Of a stretch of DNA of 37,889 nucleotides, positions 7,116 through 15,361 are shown piece by piece. The stretch comes from Actinomycetes bacterium. GTDB taxonomy: Bacteria; Bacillota; Sulfobacillia; Sulfobacillales; JAIMBI01. The notes beneath the pieces are model-generated. The model had not been told where the DNA came from. It ran no database searches and saw nothing but the letters and a program-made list of their open reading frames with translations. The DNA lies in NCBI GenBank assembly GCA_023565505.1, contig JAIMBI010000029.1:1-37889 (forward strand), in the 5' to 3' direction. Numbering within the stretch: position 1 is the first letter of the stretch; every line of letters starts with the position of its first letter. A program made the translations under genes and the position numbers.

Positions 7116-8894
7116 TCAGGACCCCAGGCCCAGGGCGCGGCGGAGGGCGTCCGTCGTCGCCGGGTCCCAGGCACCCGGCGACCCGAGGGTGACCAGCGCC
7201 GGCACCTGCCCCGCGAAGGCGGCGAGCGCAGTGGCCAGCCCCGGCGGCACGCCCCCGGACGGCACCGGCACCACCGTGCCGCCTCCCTCGGCGACGTCCA
7301 CCGCAGCCCTAAGCCCGTCGTCAAACGTCGCCGCCGGGGCGAACGCCAGGTGCGCCGGGTCGATGGCCCCCGCGAACCGGGCGAGGACGGCCGCTTCCGT
7401 TCCTGCCGGGTCCGGTCCCCCGGCCGCCCCCACACGCTCCACGGCGATCCCCGTCCGCTCGAGCCAGCCCACCGCCGGCGCGCCGACCGACGCTGGGGAT
7501 CCGACGGCATACACCCGGCGCACCCCCACGACCTGCACCGCCGCGCGCTCGGTCGCCGGCAGGCCCTCGGCGTCGGCCCAGAGCACCGGCCAGCCGGCCT
7601 TGGCGGCGAGCGGGGCGACGGTCATCCCCTCGGCGTAGCGGAGGCCCGTCGCCACCACCGCGGTGCCGCTCGGGTCGCCGAGGTACCGGGCCACGGCCGC
7701 CGCGGTCCCGTAGCGGTCCCAGCCCCACAGGCGCACGACCCGGATCCCCATGGCCCGGATCGCGGCCGTCACGGCGGGACGCACCGCCCCCGGCCCCCCG
7801 ACCACGTAGACCGTGCCGATCCCGTCGGCCCGGAGCTTCGCCGCCACCCCGGGATCGAGCCGGTCCGTAGCCGTGAGCCAAAGCGGCGCGTGGACCCGCA
7901 CGGCGAGCACCTCGCCCACCATCCCGTCGTAGGGAAGATCGTCCCGGGCGAGGACCGCCGCGCCCGTCCGGGCCGGTGCGGGCGGCGGGGCCGGCGGAGC
8001 CCCCGGCACCGGCGGGGGAGACGCCGGCGGCGGAGGCGGGGGCGGCGCCGCCGGCGCAGGGGGCGACGGGGCCGGCTGAGGTGCGGGCGGAGTCGGAGGC
8101 GGGAGACTGGCCGCCACCGTCACGCTGGTGGTGGCGTACGCCCCCGCGTACAGAATGCCGGCCATGTTGTGTCCATTGTCGGCGTCGTCCTCAGCCCAGA
8201 AGGCCACGCTGCCGGTCGTCGCCGGCTGGAGCGTGAGCGTCGCCCGGCCAGCGGCGTCGGTGGTGCCGGTGGGCGTCGACCCGACTTCCGGCGCCACCGC
8301 GTAGCCCGCGAGCGGCAGCCCCTGGGCGTTGGTGAGGGTGAAGGTGACGGCCGTGGACGTGCCCACCGCCACCGTGGCGGGGTTTGGGGTCAGCGTGGCC
8401 GGCACCACGGGGACGGAGGCGGCGTCCGTCCACGGGCCGACCGGCCCGCCCGGGGGATTGGCCGCCACCTGGATCCCCACGGCTTGGTGGGCGTCGTTGC
8501 CGTCCCCGTCCCCCACGGCCTCGTTGTCATAGGCCAGCACGGTGATCGTCGTCGGTCCGTCCACGGCGAAGGGAGCCCCGGTCTGGCCCGGCCCCAGGTC
8601 GACCCAGCCGGCGCCGCCGTAGGTGGCGGCGGTCCGGCCGACGCCGTAGTCGACGTAGTAGTCGGTGTCCTGGGCGTCGGCAGGCACGTCGGTGAGCCGC
8701 ACGAGGGCCGGGACCGGCGTCCCCGTGGCGGGATCCGTGACCGTCAGCGTGAGCGTGGAGAAGTAAGCCTCGGTGACGGCCGCGGGTTCGACCGTGACGG
8801 CCGGCGGCGACCCCGCGGCGGTGACGGGTCCGGCGGCGACCAGCGCCAGGACCCCGGCGCCGAAGCTGGCGAGCGGTAGAGGGCTCGGCTTCAT
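7116..8894 (-). CDS. Secreted protein with Ig-like domains, proline-rich linker and CWB2 cell-wall-binding repeats
   Basis: A 592-residue protein from ATG 8894, with CAGGAGG upstream. It has a signal peptide (ASFGAGVLALVAAGPVTAAG), then two Ig-like/Big_1 segments with TLTVTDPATGTPVPALVRLT and AVTFTLTNAQGLPLAGYAV at roughly residues 30-270. An almost pure proline/alanine linker follows (about 275-320). The C-terminus is cell-wall-binding repeat 2 (PF04122): TVYVVGGPGAVRP, RLWGWDRYGTAAAVARYL, a VVATG-AEGMTVAPLAA unit, and VRRVYAVGSPASVG. CWB2 repeats attach proteins non-covalently to secondary wall polymers of Bacillota. The protein is probably an S-layer-associated adhesin or scaffold. It is preceded by a 163-base leader and the glycosidase-like gene in the same direction. 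Confidence 0.85.
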   Translation of the reverse strand: MKPSPLPLASFGAGVLALVAAGPVTAAGSPPAVTVEPAAVTEAYFSTLTLTVTDPATGTPVPALVRLTDVPADAQDTDYYVDYGVGRTAATYGGAGWVDLGPGQTGAPFAVDGPTTITVLAYDNEAVGDGDGNDAHQAVGIQVAANPPGGPVGPWTDAASVPVVPATLTPNPATVAVGTSTAVTFTLTNAQGLPLAGYAVAPEVGSTPTGTTDAAGRATLTLQPATTGSVAFWAEDDADNGHNMAGILYAGAYATTSVTVAASLPPPTPPAPQPAPSPPAPAAPPPPPPPASPPPVPGAPPAPPPAPARTGAAVLARDDLPYDGMVGEVLAVRVHAPLWLTATDRLDPGVAAKLRADGIGTVYVVGGPGAVRPAVTAAIRAMGIRVVRLWGWDRYGTAAAVARYLGDPSGTAVVATGLRYAEGMTVAPLAAKAGWPVLWADAEGLPATERAAVQVVGVRRVYAVGSPASVGAPAVGWLERTGIAVERVGAAGGPDPAGTEAAVLARFAGAIDPAHLAFAPAATFDDGLRAAVDVAEGGGTVVPVPSGGVPPGLATALAAFAGQVPALVTLGSPGAWDPATTDALRRALGLGS

Positions 8895-9057
8895 GACTGC
8901 CTCCTGGGCCGGCCCGACGGCGCGGCCGGCCGTATGCGGTTGGTGGCGGACGCTTCCGCGACGGAACGCCGCCGTCTCTACGGTACCGGAATCCTTGCAT
9001 CCGACCAAATTTTTTCGGGGGTTTTGCTGTCGTTTTTTGTCTGAAGGCGATGCGCCG
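8895..9057 (-). promoter_or_regulatory. Leader of the CWB2 gene, AT-rich core with possible RNA structure
   Basis: An A/T-rich island (9003-9048 on the plus strand, with long T-runs) interrupts very GC-rich DNA. On the transcribed strand it reads as A-rich loops followed by GGTCGGATGCAAGGATTCC and several GC stems. It probably carries the promoter and a structured 5' leader. The layout loosely recalls a GEMM (c-di-GMP) riboswitch, but the conserved core is not matched, so I do not call one. Confidence 0.3.
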
Positions 9058-9876
9058 TCAACCGAACCGCTCCCGCAGGGCCGCCTCCACCCGCCGGATG
9101 GTCTCCAGGCGGTTGCCGTACGCCAGCAGCACCCCCGCGGCGTAGGTGGCGGCGACCAGCGCTGCCTTGACCAGGCGCTCCTCAGGCACCCCGAGGGCGT
9201 ACAGCTCCACCCAGAACGGCCGGGCGAGGCGTTCCGCGAAGGCGCCAGCCAGCACCTCGAGCCAGTAGGTGGTGGCGTAGGCGAGGTCGTAGAGCGGGAC
9301 GACGTACACGTCCACGTAGGGGTCCAGCTCCGCCGGGCGGATCCCGAACCGCCGCTCCAGCCGGCCCGGATACGGATCCGGGAAGAGTGTGAAGTAGAGC
9401 GGCCCGGCCACACGGGCGCGCACCTCCCGCACGAAGTCCCGGATCACGCGGGCGTGGAGTTGGTCGAGGTCCTCCCCCGCGGCCGCCGCCTCCGCCCGGC
9501 AGACCGCACACTGGCAGAACCCCTCGCGGGCGTAGGTGACGTCGTCGAGCCGAAGACCCGTCCCGGGCGTCCCGCCGGCCACCGCCGCCGCCACCCACTC
9601 CAGGGCGAGTCGCCGCACCTCCGGCCGCGTGGGGCAGAGCGCGTCCCAGTCGAAGTACGGCGCCGTGCGGTCGGCCCGCATCCCCCCGGGTCCCACCTGC
9701 ACCCAGTCGGGATGGGCCCGGGCCACCCGGTTGTCCCCGAAGCAGCTCACCATCGGAACCGTGCCCGGCCGCGGCGCCCGGCGCGCCCCGCCCACGTCCT
9801 TGACCTCCCAGAACGCGGGCCGCACCGCCTCCGCGTGCCGCGGGTACCGCGTCACCACGCCGAAGCCCTTCGCCAC
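9058..9876 (-). CDS. TIM-barrel glycosidase-like protein with a C-x-C-x2-C motif
   Basis: A 272-residue soluble protein from GTG 9876, with AAGGAGGG nine bases upstream. Recognisable blocks are MVSCFGDNRVARAHPDWVQV, AGGTPGTGLRLDDVTYA, FCQCAVCRAEA, and YFTLFPDPYPGRLERRFG. The alternation of strands and helices, the LRLDDVTY strand and the tryptophan/aspartate-rich C-terminal strand ends resemble hypothetical glycoside-hydrolase-like barrels that carry a small cysteine cluster after the acidic strand. No signal peptide is visible. It lies upstream of and co-directional with the CWB2 protein, 163 bases away. Activity is not established and no symbol is justified. Confidence 0.55.
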   Translation of the reverse strand: MAKGFGVVTRYPRHAEAVRPAFWEVKDVGGARRAPRPGTVPMVSCFGDNRVARAHPDWVQVGPGGMRADRTAPYFDWDALCPTRPEVRRLALEWVAAAVAGGTPGTGLRLDDVTYAREGFCQCAVCRAEAAAAGEDLDQLHARVIRDFVREVRARVAGPLYFTLFPDPYPGRLERRFGIRPAELDPYVDVYVVPLYDLAYATTYWLEVLAGAFAERLARPFWVELYALGVPEERLVKAALVAATYAAGVLLAYGNRLETIRRVEAALRERFG

Positions 9877-9961
9877 CGCGTCGCCCTCCTTCTCCGGTCC
9901 TTCCCCGACGTTCCCCGCCGGCGGGGGCCAATCCTCCCCGCCGACCCGCCGCGGTCTCGAC

Positions 9962-10005
9962 TAGAATGAGTGCAAGACCCGCGGGGGCGGGCTCGCCCGC
10001 CCCCG
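9962..10005 (+). promoter_or_regulatory. Candidate -10 box and 5' leader hairpin of the aldehyde dehydrogenase
   Basis: TAGAAT at 9962-9967 is a good sigma-A -10 box, with no clear -35. It is followed at 9982-9992 / 9995-10005 by an 11-bp perfect stem (CGGGGGCGGGC with its complement, 2-base gap). The stem would sit at or near the 5' end of the mRNA, ahead of the AGGAGGG that serves GTG 10025. Confidence 0.5.
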
Positions 10006-10024
10006 GGACCAGGAGGGATCTCCG

Positions 10025-11464
10025 GTGGAACGCTGGCCCCTGTACATCGACGGCGCCTTCGTCTGGGAGACCGACCGGCCGGCCCTCGAGGTCGTCAACC
10101 CGGCCCGCGGCGACGTCATCGCCGAGGTGCCCACGGCGACGCCCGACCTCGTCGACCGCGCCGTCGCCGCCGCCGACCGCGCCTTCGCCCCCTGGGCGGC
10201 CAAGCCCGCCCGGGAGCGCGCCGAACTGCTGCTCCGGGCCGCCCGCCTGATGCGCGACCGGCTCGACGAGCTCGCCACCCTGCTCACGCGCGAGCAGGGC
10301 AAGCCCCTGGCCGAGGCCCGGGGCGAGATCCAGATCTCGGCCGAGTATCTCGAATGGAACGCCGAGGAGGCCAAGCGCCTCTACGGCGAGACCATCCCCG
10401 CCTCGACGTCGCAAAAGCGCCTCTTCGCGCTGCGCCAGCCGGTGGGCGTGGCCGCGGCCATCACCCCGTGGAACTTCCCCTCGTCGATGATCACCCGGAA
10501 GATCGGGCCGGCGCTCGCAGCCGGCTGCCCCGTGGTGGTCAAGCCCGCCTCGGCGACGCCGCTTTCGGCCATCGCGCTCATGAAGATCTTCGACGAGGTC
10601 GGCTTCCCGCCGGGCGTGGTCAACCTGGTTGTCGGCCCCTCGCGTGAGATCGCCGGGCGGCTTCTGGCCGACCGGCGGGTGCGCAAGATTTCCTTCACCG
10701 GGTCCACCGAGGTGGGCAAGGAGCTCATGCGCCAGGCCGCCGACACCATGAAGCGCGTCTCCCTGGAACTCGGCGGGCACGCGCCGTTCCTCATCTTCGA
10801 CGACGCCGACCTCGAGGCCGCCGTCTCCGGCGTCATCGCCTCGAAGTTCCGCAACGCCGGCCAGACCTGCATCTGCGCCAACCGGCTGTACGTCCAGCGG
10901 GGCGTGGCGGACGCGGTCGAGGAGCTCCTGGCCAAGAAGATCGCCGCGCTCCGCGTGGGCGACGGGCTCGAGCCGGGGGTGGAGATCGGGCCCCTCATCG
11001 ACGAGCAGGCGGTGGCGAAGGTGGACCGGCACGTCCAGGACGCCGTGGCCCACGGCGGCAAGCTGGTGGTGGGCGGCACCCGGCTCGAGATGCCCGGCCT
11101 CTCCCGGCAGTTCTACGCCCCCACCCTGGTGCTGGATCCTCCCAAGACCGCGCTGGTCGCCGAGGAGGAGACCTTCGGCCCCCTCATCCCGATGTGGACC
11201 TTCGACACCGAGGAGGAGGCCCTGGCGCTGGCCAACAACACGCCCTACGGCCTCGCCGCCTACTTCTACGCCACCGACGTCCGGCGGGTCGTCCGCATCG
11301 CCGAGGGGCTGGAGTACGGCATCGTGGGGGCCAACGACCCCGTGCCCACCGTCGTCCAGGCGCCCTTCGGCGGCGTCAAGGAGTCGGGCGTGGGCCGGGA
11401 GGGCGGCCACCAGGGTCTGGACGAGTACACCTACTGGAAGTTCCTGTCCCTCGGCATCGGGTAG
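10025..11464 (+). CDS. NAD(P)-dependent aldehyde dehydrogenase, succinate-semialdehyde-dehydrogenase-like
   Basis: A 479-residue cytosolic enzyme from GTG 10025 (AGGAGGG upstream), of normal family length. Catalytic features are all present: Asn150 in ITPWNFPSSM, the cofactor loop FTGSTEVGKELM, Glu248 in SLELGGHAPF, and the thiol nucleophile Cys282 in GQTCICANR. EETFGP and the C-terminal PFGGVKESGVGREGGHQG follow. The GQTC-IC-ANR context and the closing GLDEYTYWK resemble GabD-type succinate semialdehyde dehydrogenases, but related glutarate or lactaldehyde enzymes share these motifs. It would oxidise an aldehyde to a carboxylate. No GABA transaminase is adjacent. The last 89 bases overlap the 3' end of the convergent membrane-protein gene. 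Confidence 0.85.
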   Translation: MERWPLYIDGAFVWETDRPALEVVNPARGDVIAEVPTATPDLVDRAVAAADRAFAPWAAKPARERAELLLRAARLMRDRLDELATLLTREQGKPLAEARGEIQISAEYLEWNAEEAKRLYGETIPASTSQKRLFALRQPVGVAAAITPWNFPSSMITRKIGPALAAGCPVVVKPASATPLSAIALMKIFDEVGFPPGVVNLVVGPSREIAGRLLADRRVRKISFTGSTEVGKELMRQAADTMKRVSLELGGHAPFLIFDDADLEAAVSGVIASKFRNAGQTCICANRLYVQRGVADAVEELLAKKIAALRVGDGLEPGVEIGPLIDEQAVAKVDRHVQDAVAHGGKLVVGGTRLEMPGLSRQFYAPTLVLDPPKTALVAEEETFGPLIPMWTFDTEEEALALANNTPYGLAAYFYATDVRRVVRIAEGLEYGIVGANDPVPTVVQAPFGGVKESGVGREGGHQGLDEYTYWKFLSLGIG

Positions 11465-12509
11465 GAGCCGGCCCGGGGCGGCGCCGCACCCGCGGCCACG
11501 CCGCCCCGGCCAGCACGGCCACCGCCCGCCGGGCGTGGTCCAGCACCAGCACCGCCTCGGACGCGCCCGGCGCTTCGGCGGCGCGGGCGAGCGCGCGCCG
11601 CGCGGCCGCCACGGCCCGCCCGGCCCGGCCGAGCCGCCGGGCCAGGACCGCCCGCCCCGGGCCTCCCGCTTCCGCGAAAGCCACCCCGAACGCCCGGAGC
11701 GCCGCCGCGAGCGCGGCCAGCACGGCCACCGCCGGCACGCCGGCCGCCCCCGCCCCGCGCACCCGGAGGAGCCGGATCTCCGTCTCCGTCGCCCGCACCG
11801 CGCCGGCCGTCCGCTCGAGCGCCCCGAACGCGCGCCGAAGCCGCCTGAGGCGCTGCCGGCCCCGGCCCGGCCACCCGACCCGCACCTCCGCCGCGGCCGC
11901 CGCGAGGGCTTCCTCGGCCGCCGCCAGCCGCACCCGGAGCCCCGCGGTCCGCACCCGGGCCCGACCGAGCCGCCCCGCCGCCAGCGCGTCGAGGACGGCC
12001 GCCTGGGCGCCGGCCAGCCGCCCGAGGGCCCGCCCCGCCGCGCGCAGGGGATCCGGCGGCCAGAGGAGGGCGTTCAGGGCGACCGCCACCGCCGCCCCGA
12101 TGACCGTGTCCACCAGCCGGGCGGCCGCGTAGCCCGGCCGCGCCCCGAGGCTCAGGACCAAAAGCGCGCTCACCGCCACCTGCGAGACCCCCTGGGGTCC
12201 GAGCCGGAGCAGCGTGCCGAATCCCATCGCGAGCCACACCAAGAGCGCCACCGCCAGGGCCGAGAGGCCCAGCACGTGGGCGGCGAGGAGCGACAGTCCC
12301 ACGCCCGCCACCACGCCCAGCACCCGCTGGCCGCCGCGGGCGAGCGACCCCGCCACCGTCACCTGCGCCGTGAGGATGGCCCCGAGCGCGGCGAAGTACG
12401 GCTTGGAGCCGCCGCCCGGCAGCAGCCGCGCGATCTCCCACGCCAGCCCCGCCGCCAGCGCCGTCCGCACTCCCGCCGAGAAGGAAAGCCGCTCCCACGC
12501 CGCGCGCAT
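11376..12509 (-). CDS. FUSC / aromatic-acid-exporter-type membrane protein
   Basis: A 377-residue protein from ATG 12509, with GGAGGGGGAGG upstream. The N-terminal half has six or seven hydrophobic segments (FSAGVRTALAAGLAWEIARL, LSALAVALLVWLAMGFGTLL, VDTVIGAAVAVALNALLWPP). This is the pattern of FUSC/ArAE_1 proteins (fusaric acid and aromatic acid export, YqjA/YgaE-like). The C-terminal half is a long alanine/arginine-rich helical region, probably coiled coil in the cytoplasm. The last 30 codons run antisense through the end of the aldehyde dehydrogenase and have a proline/arginine-rich, non-conserved look. The true substrate is unknown. Confidence 0.7.
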   Translation of the reverse strand: MRAAWERLSFSAGVRTALAAGLAWEIARLLPGGGSKPYFAALGAILTAQVTVAGSLARGGQRVLGVVAGVGLSLLAAHVLGLSALAVALLVWLAMGFGTLLRLGPQGVSQVAVSALLVLSLGARPGYAAARLVDTVIGAAVAVALNALLWPPDPLRAAGRALGRLAGAQAAVLDALAAGRLGRARVRTAGLRVRLAAAEEALAAAAAEVRVGWPGRGRQRLRRLRRAFGALERTAGAVRATETEIRLLRVRGAGAAGVPAVAVLAALAAALRAFGVAFAEAGGPGRAVLARRLGRAGRAVAAARRALARAAEAPGASEAVLVLDHARRAVAVLAGAAWPRVRRRPGPAPTRCRGTGTSSRCTRPDPGGRPPGPRPTP

Positions 12510-12584
12510 CGTCCGCCTCCCCCTCCCAGCGTGTCCCGCCGGCGGCGGGGACATCGCCGCATACTCAGCCGGAGGCGGTTGGGC

Positions 12585-12590
12585 TACAAT
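12585..12590 (+). promoter_or_regulatory. Candidate -10 box for the DUF402 gene
   Basis: TACAAT stands out in the otherwise GC-rich divergent spacer 12510-12649, 60 bases before ATG 12650. A matching -35 is weak. Confidence 0.4.
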
Positions 12591-12649
12591 GATGCAAAAG
12601 AGGAAGCTTGACGGAGAGGCGGCCCGCCGGGCCGCGGTGACCAAAGACC

Positions 12650-13519
12650 ATGATCGACGTGCGCGGGCGCACCGACCGACCCGACACGGTGCTGACGGTG
12701 CCGACCATCCGGCAGATCGCGACCCAGGCGCCCCCGACGCCCCCCGCGCCGGGGGCGGGGATGCAGATCGCCGCGTGGCTGCCGACGGGACAGTTCCACC
12801 GGCTGTTCCACGGCATCCTGGTCTACGAGCAGGCCAACGAGCGCCGGTACTTCGTGCCGGCCGGCAGCGTCGTCTGGAATCGCACCGCCCGGGGCTGGAG
12901 CTCGTGGATCACCCGGAGCGGATCGTACAAGCGCTTCCTGCAGAACCGGTGGTGGAACGAGACGCTCGTGCGCAACCGCGCGCTCGGGCGCTACTACGAC
13001 ATCGCCACCCCGCCCCTCTTCCACGAGGCCGGCGTGGCGTACGTCGACCTCTACCTCGACGTGGCCAAGCGGCGCGGCCACACGGTGGTCGTCGACCGCG
13101 ACGAGTGGCGGGGGTTCGTCCGCCGCCATCCCGTGGCCCCGGAGCTGCCGCTCCTCCTGGCCCGGGCCACCCGGGAGGCGCGCCACTACGGGCCGGCGGA
13201 CTGGAGCCAGGCCCTCGACACCATGGAGAACGAGTGCCGCCGGTGGGTGGTCCAGACCGTCCGCGGCTTGATGGCGGACCTCGGCGTCACCCCGACCCAC
13301 CGCCCGCTCGAGGCCCCGGTGCTGGCGGAGCTCCTGCGCCGGTTCGCCGAGCGCACCGGCGCGGCGCTCGCCCCGCGCCGCTACCAGCGCACCCCGGCCC
13401 TGGAGCTCGGTCGGGCCCTGTTCCAGGACATCACCCGCCCCCAGGGCGGCCCCGCGTCGGGGACCCGGACCGTGCGCACCCTGCCCTCCCGCCCCGCTCA
13501 CCGCCGGTCCAACGGCTGA
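12650..13519 (+). CDS. DUF402-domain protein (nucleotide phosphatase-like fold)
   Basis: A 289-residue protein. The central part contains the DUF402 signature: GRYYDIATPPLFHEAGVAYV, VDLYLDVAKRRGHTVVVDRD and EWRGFV. Bacterial DUF402 proteins include nucleoside di/triphosphatases (the Ntdp type) and FomD, and use the YxDI-x-xP and DLYLDV acidic residues to bind metal. Upstream is an aromatic-rich segment (GWSSWITRSGSYKRFLQNRW). Downstream is a helical tail and an unstructured R/P-rich end. ATG 12650 lacks a strong ribosome binding site, so the start is provisional. It is divergent from the FUSC gene and is followed by the aldolase after about 105 bases, so the two may be co-transcribed. Confidence 0.65.
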   Translation: MIDVRGRTDRPDTVLTVPTIRQIATQAPPTPPAPGAGMQIAAWLPTGQFHRLFHGILVYEQANERRYFVPAGSVVWNRTARGWSSWITRSGSYKRFLQNRWWNETLVRNRALGRYYDIATPPLFHEAGVAYVDLYLDVAKRRGHTVVVDRDEWRGFVRRHPVAPELPLLLARATREARHYGPADWSQALDTMENECRRWVVQTVRGLMADLGVTPTHRPLEAPVLAELLRRFAERTGAALAPRRYQRTPALELGRALFQDITRPQGGPASGTRTVRTLPSRPAHRRSNG

Positions 13520-13625
13520 CGCCGGCCGGCAGGAAACCTCGGGTCGAAACCGAAGCCCTTCCCGGCGGCCTCCGAGCGGCCGCCGAATGCGGGCGCCCCG
13601 GGCGCCCGGGGGAGGGCATGGTGCC

Positions 13626-14405
13626 ATGCAAGGCAACGCGGTCAAGGAACGGCTCGCGGCCGGCGGGGTCGTCGTCGGCCCCATGGTGATGGAGTTCTTC
13701 ACCGCCGGCATCGCGAGCATCTTCGCCCAGACGGGCGTCGACTACATCCTCTACGACCTCGAGCACACCGGCTACGGCTACCAGGCGCTGCGCGAGGTGG
13801 TGAGCTACAACCGGGGTCTGGCCCCCGTGCCCCTGGTGCGCGTCCCCGCCAACCAGTACACCTACCTCGCGCGCGCCGTGGACGCCGGCGCCAAGGGCGT
13901 CATGGTGCCCTTCGTAGAGACCGCCGCCCAGGCCCGGGCGGTGGTGGAGGCGGTGAAGTACCCGCCCGAGGGGCGGCGCGGCGCCGGGTTCGGCATCGCC
14001 CACGACGACTACGGCGGCGGGGACCCCGCAGCCAAGATGGCCCAGGCCAACCGCGACACCCTGGTCATCGTGCAGATGGAAAGCGAGCGCACGCTGGCGG
14101 AGATCGACGCCATCGCCGCCACGCCCGGCGTGGACGTGGTGTTCATCGGCCACTTCGACCTGTCCAACACCCTGGGCGTCGGCGGGCAGGTGGATCACCC
14201 GCGGGTGCAGGAAGCGAGCCGCCGGGTCATCGAGGCGTGCCGGCGCCACGGCAAGGCCGTCGGCCGGATGGTGATGTCCGAGGACGCCGCCCGGCGGGCC
14301 CTCGACGAAGGCTACCGGTTCATCTGCTACGCCACCGACGTGCTGCTCATCCAGGAGCCGATGGCCCGGGCCGTGGCGGCCGTGCGGGCGCACCGGCCGG
14401 CCTAG
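13626..14405 (+). CDS. HpcH/HpaI-family aldolase
   Basis: A 259-residue (beta/alpha)8 class II aldolase from ATG 13626, chosen over an upstream in-frame ATG because GGGGGAGGG lies 11 bases ahead. Family blocks are present: DYILYDLEHTGYGYQALREV (the D-x-EH metal/base region), GAKGVMVPFVETAAQA, VIVQMESERTLAEID, and VDVVFIGHFDLSNTLGV, the phosphate/substrate loop. Such enzymes reversibly cleave 4-hydroxy-2-oxo acids to pyruvate plus an aldehyde, using a divalent metal. The aldehyde dehydrogenase upstream could in principle take an aldehyde product, but the operon link is weak. The stop codon interlocks with the stop of the convergent MBL gene. Confidence 0.85.
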   Translation: MQGNAVKERLAAGGVVVGPMVMEFFTAGIASIFAQTGVDYILYDLEHTGYGYQALREVVSYNRGLAPVPLVRVPANQYTYLARAVDAGAKGVMVPFVETAAQARAVVEAVKYPPEGRRGAGFGIAHDDYGGGDPAAKMAQANRDTLVIVQMESERTLAEIDAIAATPGVDVVFIGHFDLSNTLGVGGQVDHPRVQEASRRVIEACRRHGKAVGRMVMSEDAARRALDEGYRFICYATDVLLIQEPMARAVAAVRAHRPA

Positions 14406-15361
14406 GACCCCGGCCCCGCCGCCGGGGACCCGGCCGCCTCGCGCCGCCGCCGCCAGTAGCCGTACAGCCCGAGCGCGTCCAGGCGGAGGTCCTCGCCCAG
14501 GGGGTCGAGGTCCACGTCCCCGAGTCCCTGGGCCTCGAGGTCCTCCCGCACCCAGTCCTCCCAGGCGCGGCGGACGTCGCGCTCGGTGAGCGCGCGGTCG
14601 CCGAACCGGTCCAAGAGGCGGAGCATCGCCTCCACCCCGCGCCGGGTGAAGGCGAACGCCTCCGCCGGGGGACTGGCGCCGAAGTGGGTGTGCAGCACGG
14701 CCACCGCGCCGAGGCGCTCGAGACGGTCGAGCGTGGCCAGCATCGCCGGCGGGTCGAACGCCGACGGGCTGGTGGTGGGAAGCCCGTACGCCTTGGGCCA
14801 GCCCGTGAACCCGGGGTCGTAGCGGATGCCCACGGCGTCCCCGGTGAAAAGCCCGCCGGTGCGCTCGTCCAGCACCGTGGCGTGGTGCCGGGCGTGGCCG
14901 GGGCTGTCGAAGAGGCGGAGCGCGTGCCGGCCCGCGGCCACCCGCCCCAGGTCCTCGACCGCCCGGATCTGCCATGCGGGCACCGGGAGCACCGCCCCGA
15001 AGAGCCGCTCCAGCCGCTCCCCGTACACGGCCCGGGCCCCCTCCAGGAGCCGCCCGGGATCCGCCAGGTGCGCGGCCGCCCGGGGATGGCAGAAGACCGT
15101 GGCCCGGGGCAGATCCCGCACCAGCGTCCCCACCCCGCCGGCGTGGTCGAGATGCACGTGCGTCACGACCACCCGCCGGATGTCGCCGGGATCCGCGCCG
15201 AGCGCCCGAATCCCTTCCACGAGCCGCGGGATGCCCCGGGCTGCGCCGGGGTCCACCACCGTGACCCCGTCGTCGAGGATGACGTACGCCCCCGTCCGGT
15301 GCGGTCGGTCCGCCTCGAGGACGTCGACGACGGCGGTCTCCTCCAGCACCCAGTCCGCCAT
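14402..15361 (-). CDS. Metallo-beta-lactamase-fold hydrolase
   Basis: A 319-residue protein from ATG 15361 with GGGAGGGAGAGG upstream. The binuclear-metal motif VVTHVHLDHAGGVGTLV (HxHxDH) is intact, with the third histidine in LFDSPGHARHHATVLDE, an aspartate in LFTGDAVGIRYDPGF, and a last histidine in AVLHTHFGASPP. The C-terminal 90 residues are helical with a charged arginine-rich end (GYWRRRREA). This is the layout of the glyoxalase II / RNase Z-like hydrolase branch, with a possible thioester or lactone substrate. Its TAG stop is CTA at 14402-14404, inside the same CTAG that ends the aldolase, so the two genes meet with overlapping stop codons. Confidence 0.85.
   Translation of the reverse strand: MADWVLEETAVVDVLEADRPHRTGAYVILDDGVTVVDPGAARGIPRLVEGIRALGADPGDIRRVVVTHVHLDHAGGVGTLVRDLPRATVFCHPRAAAHLADPGRLLEGARAVYGERLERLFGAVLPVPAWQIRAVEDLGRVAAGRHALRLFDSPGHARHHATVLDERTGGLFTGDAVGIRYDPGFTGWPKAYGLPTTSPSAFDPPAMLATLDRLERLGAVAVLHTHFGASPPAEAFAFTRRGVEAMLRLLDRFGDRALTERDVRRAWEDWVREDLEAQGLGDVDLDPLGEDLRLDALGLYGYWRRRREAAGSPAAGPGS

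Noticed and set aside
8950..9050. c-di-GMP (GEMM) riboswitch
   Set aside because: The conserved GACGCAAAGC-type core and the paired tetraloop/receptor are not present; only a loose resemblance remains. It is kept as an unnamed leader.
9182..11410. Very long minus-strand open frames opposite the aldehyde dehydrogenase and similar shadows (13431-15542, 16290-17660, 27057-28163)
   Set aside because: They are antisense or frame-shifted shadows of clear genes in GC-rich DNA, with arginine/glycine/proline-rich translations and no motifs.
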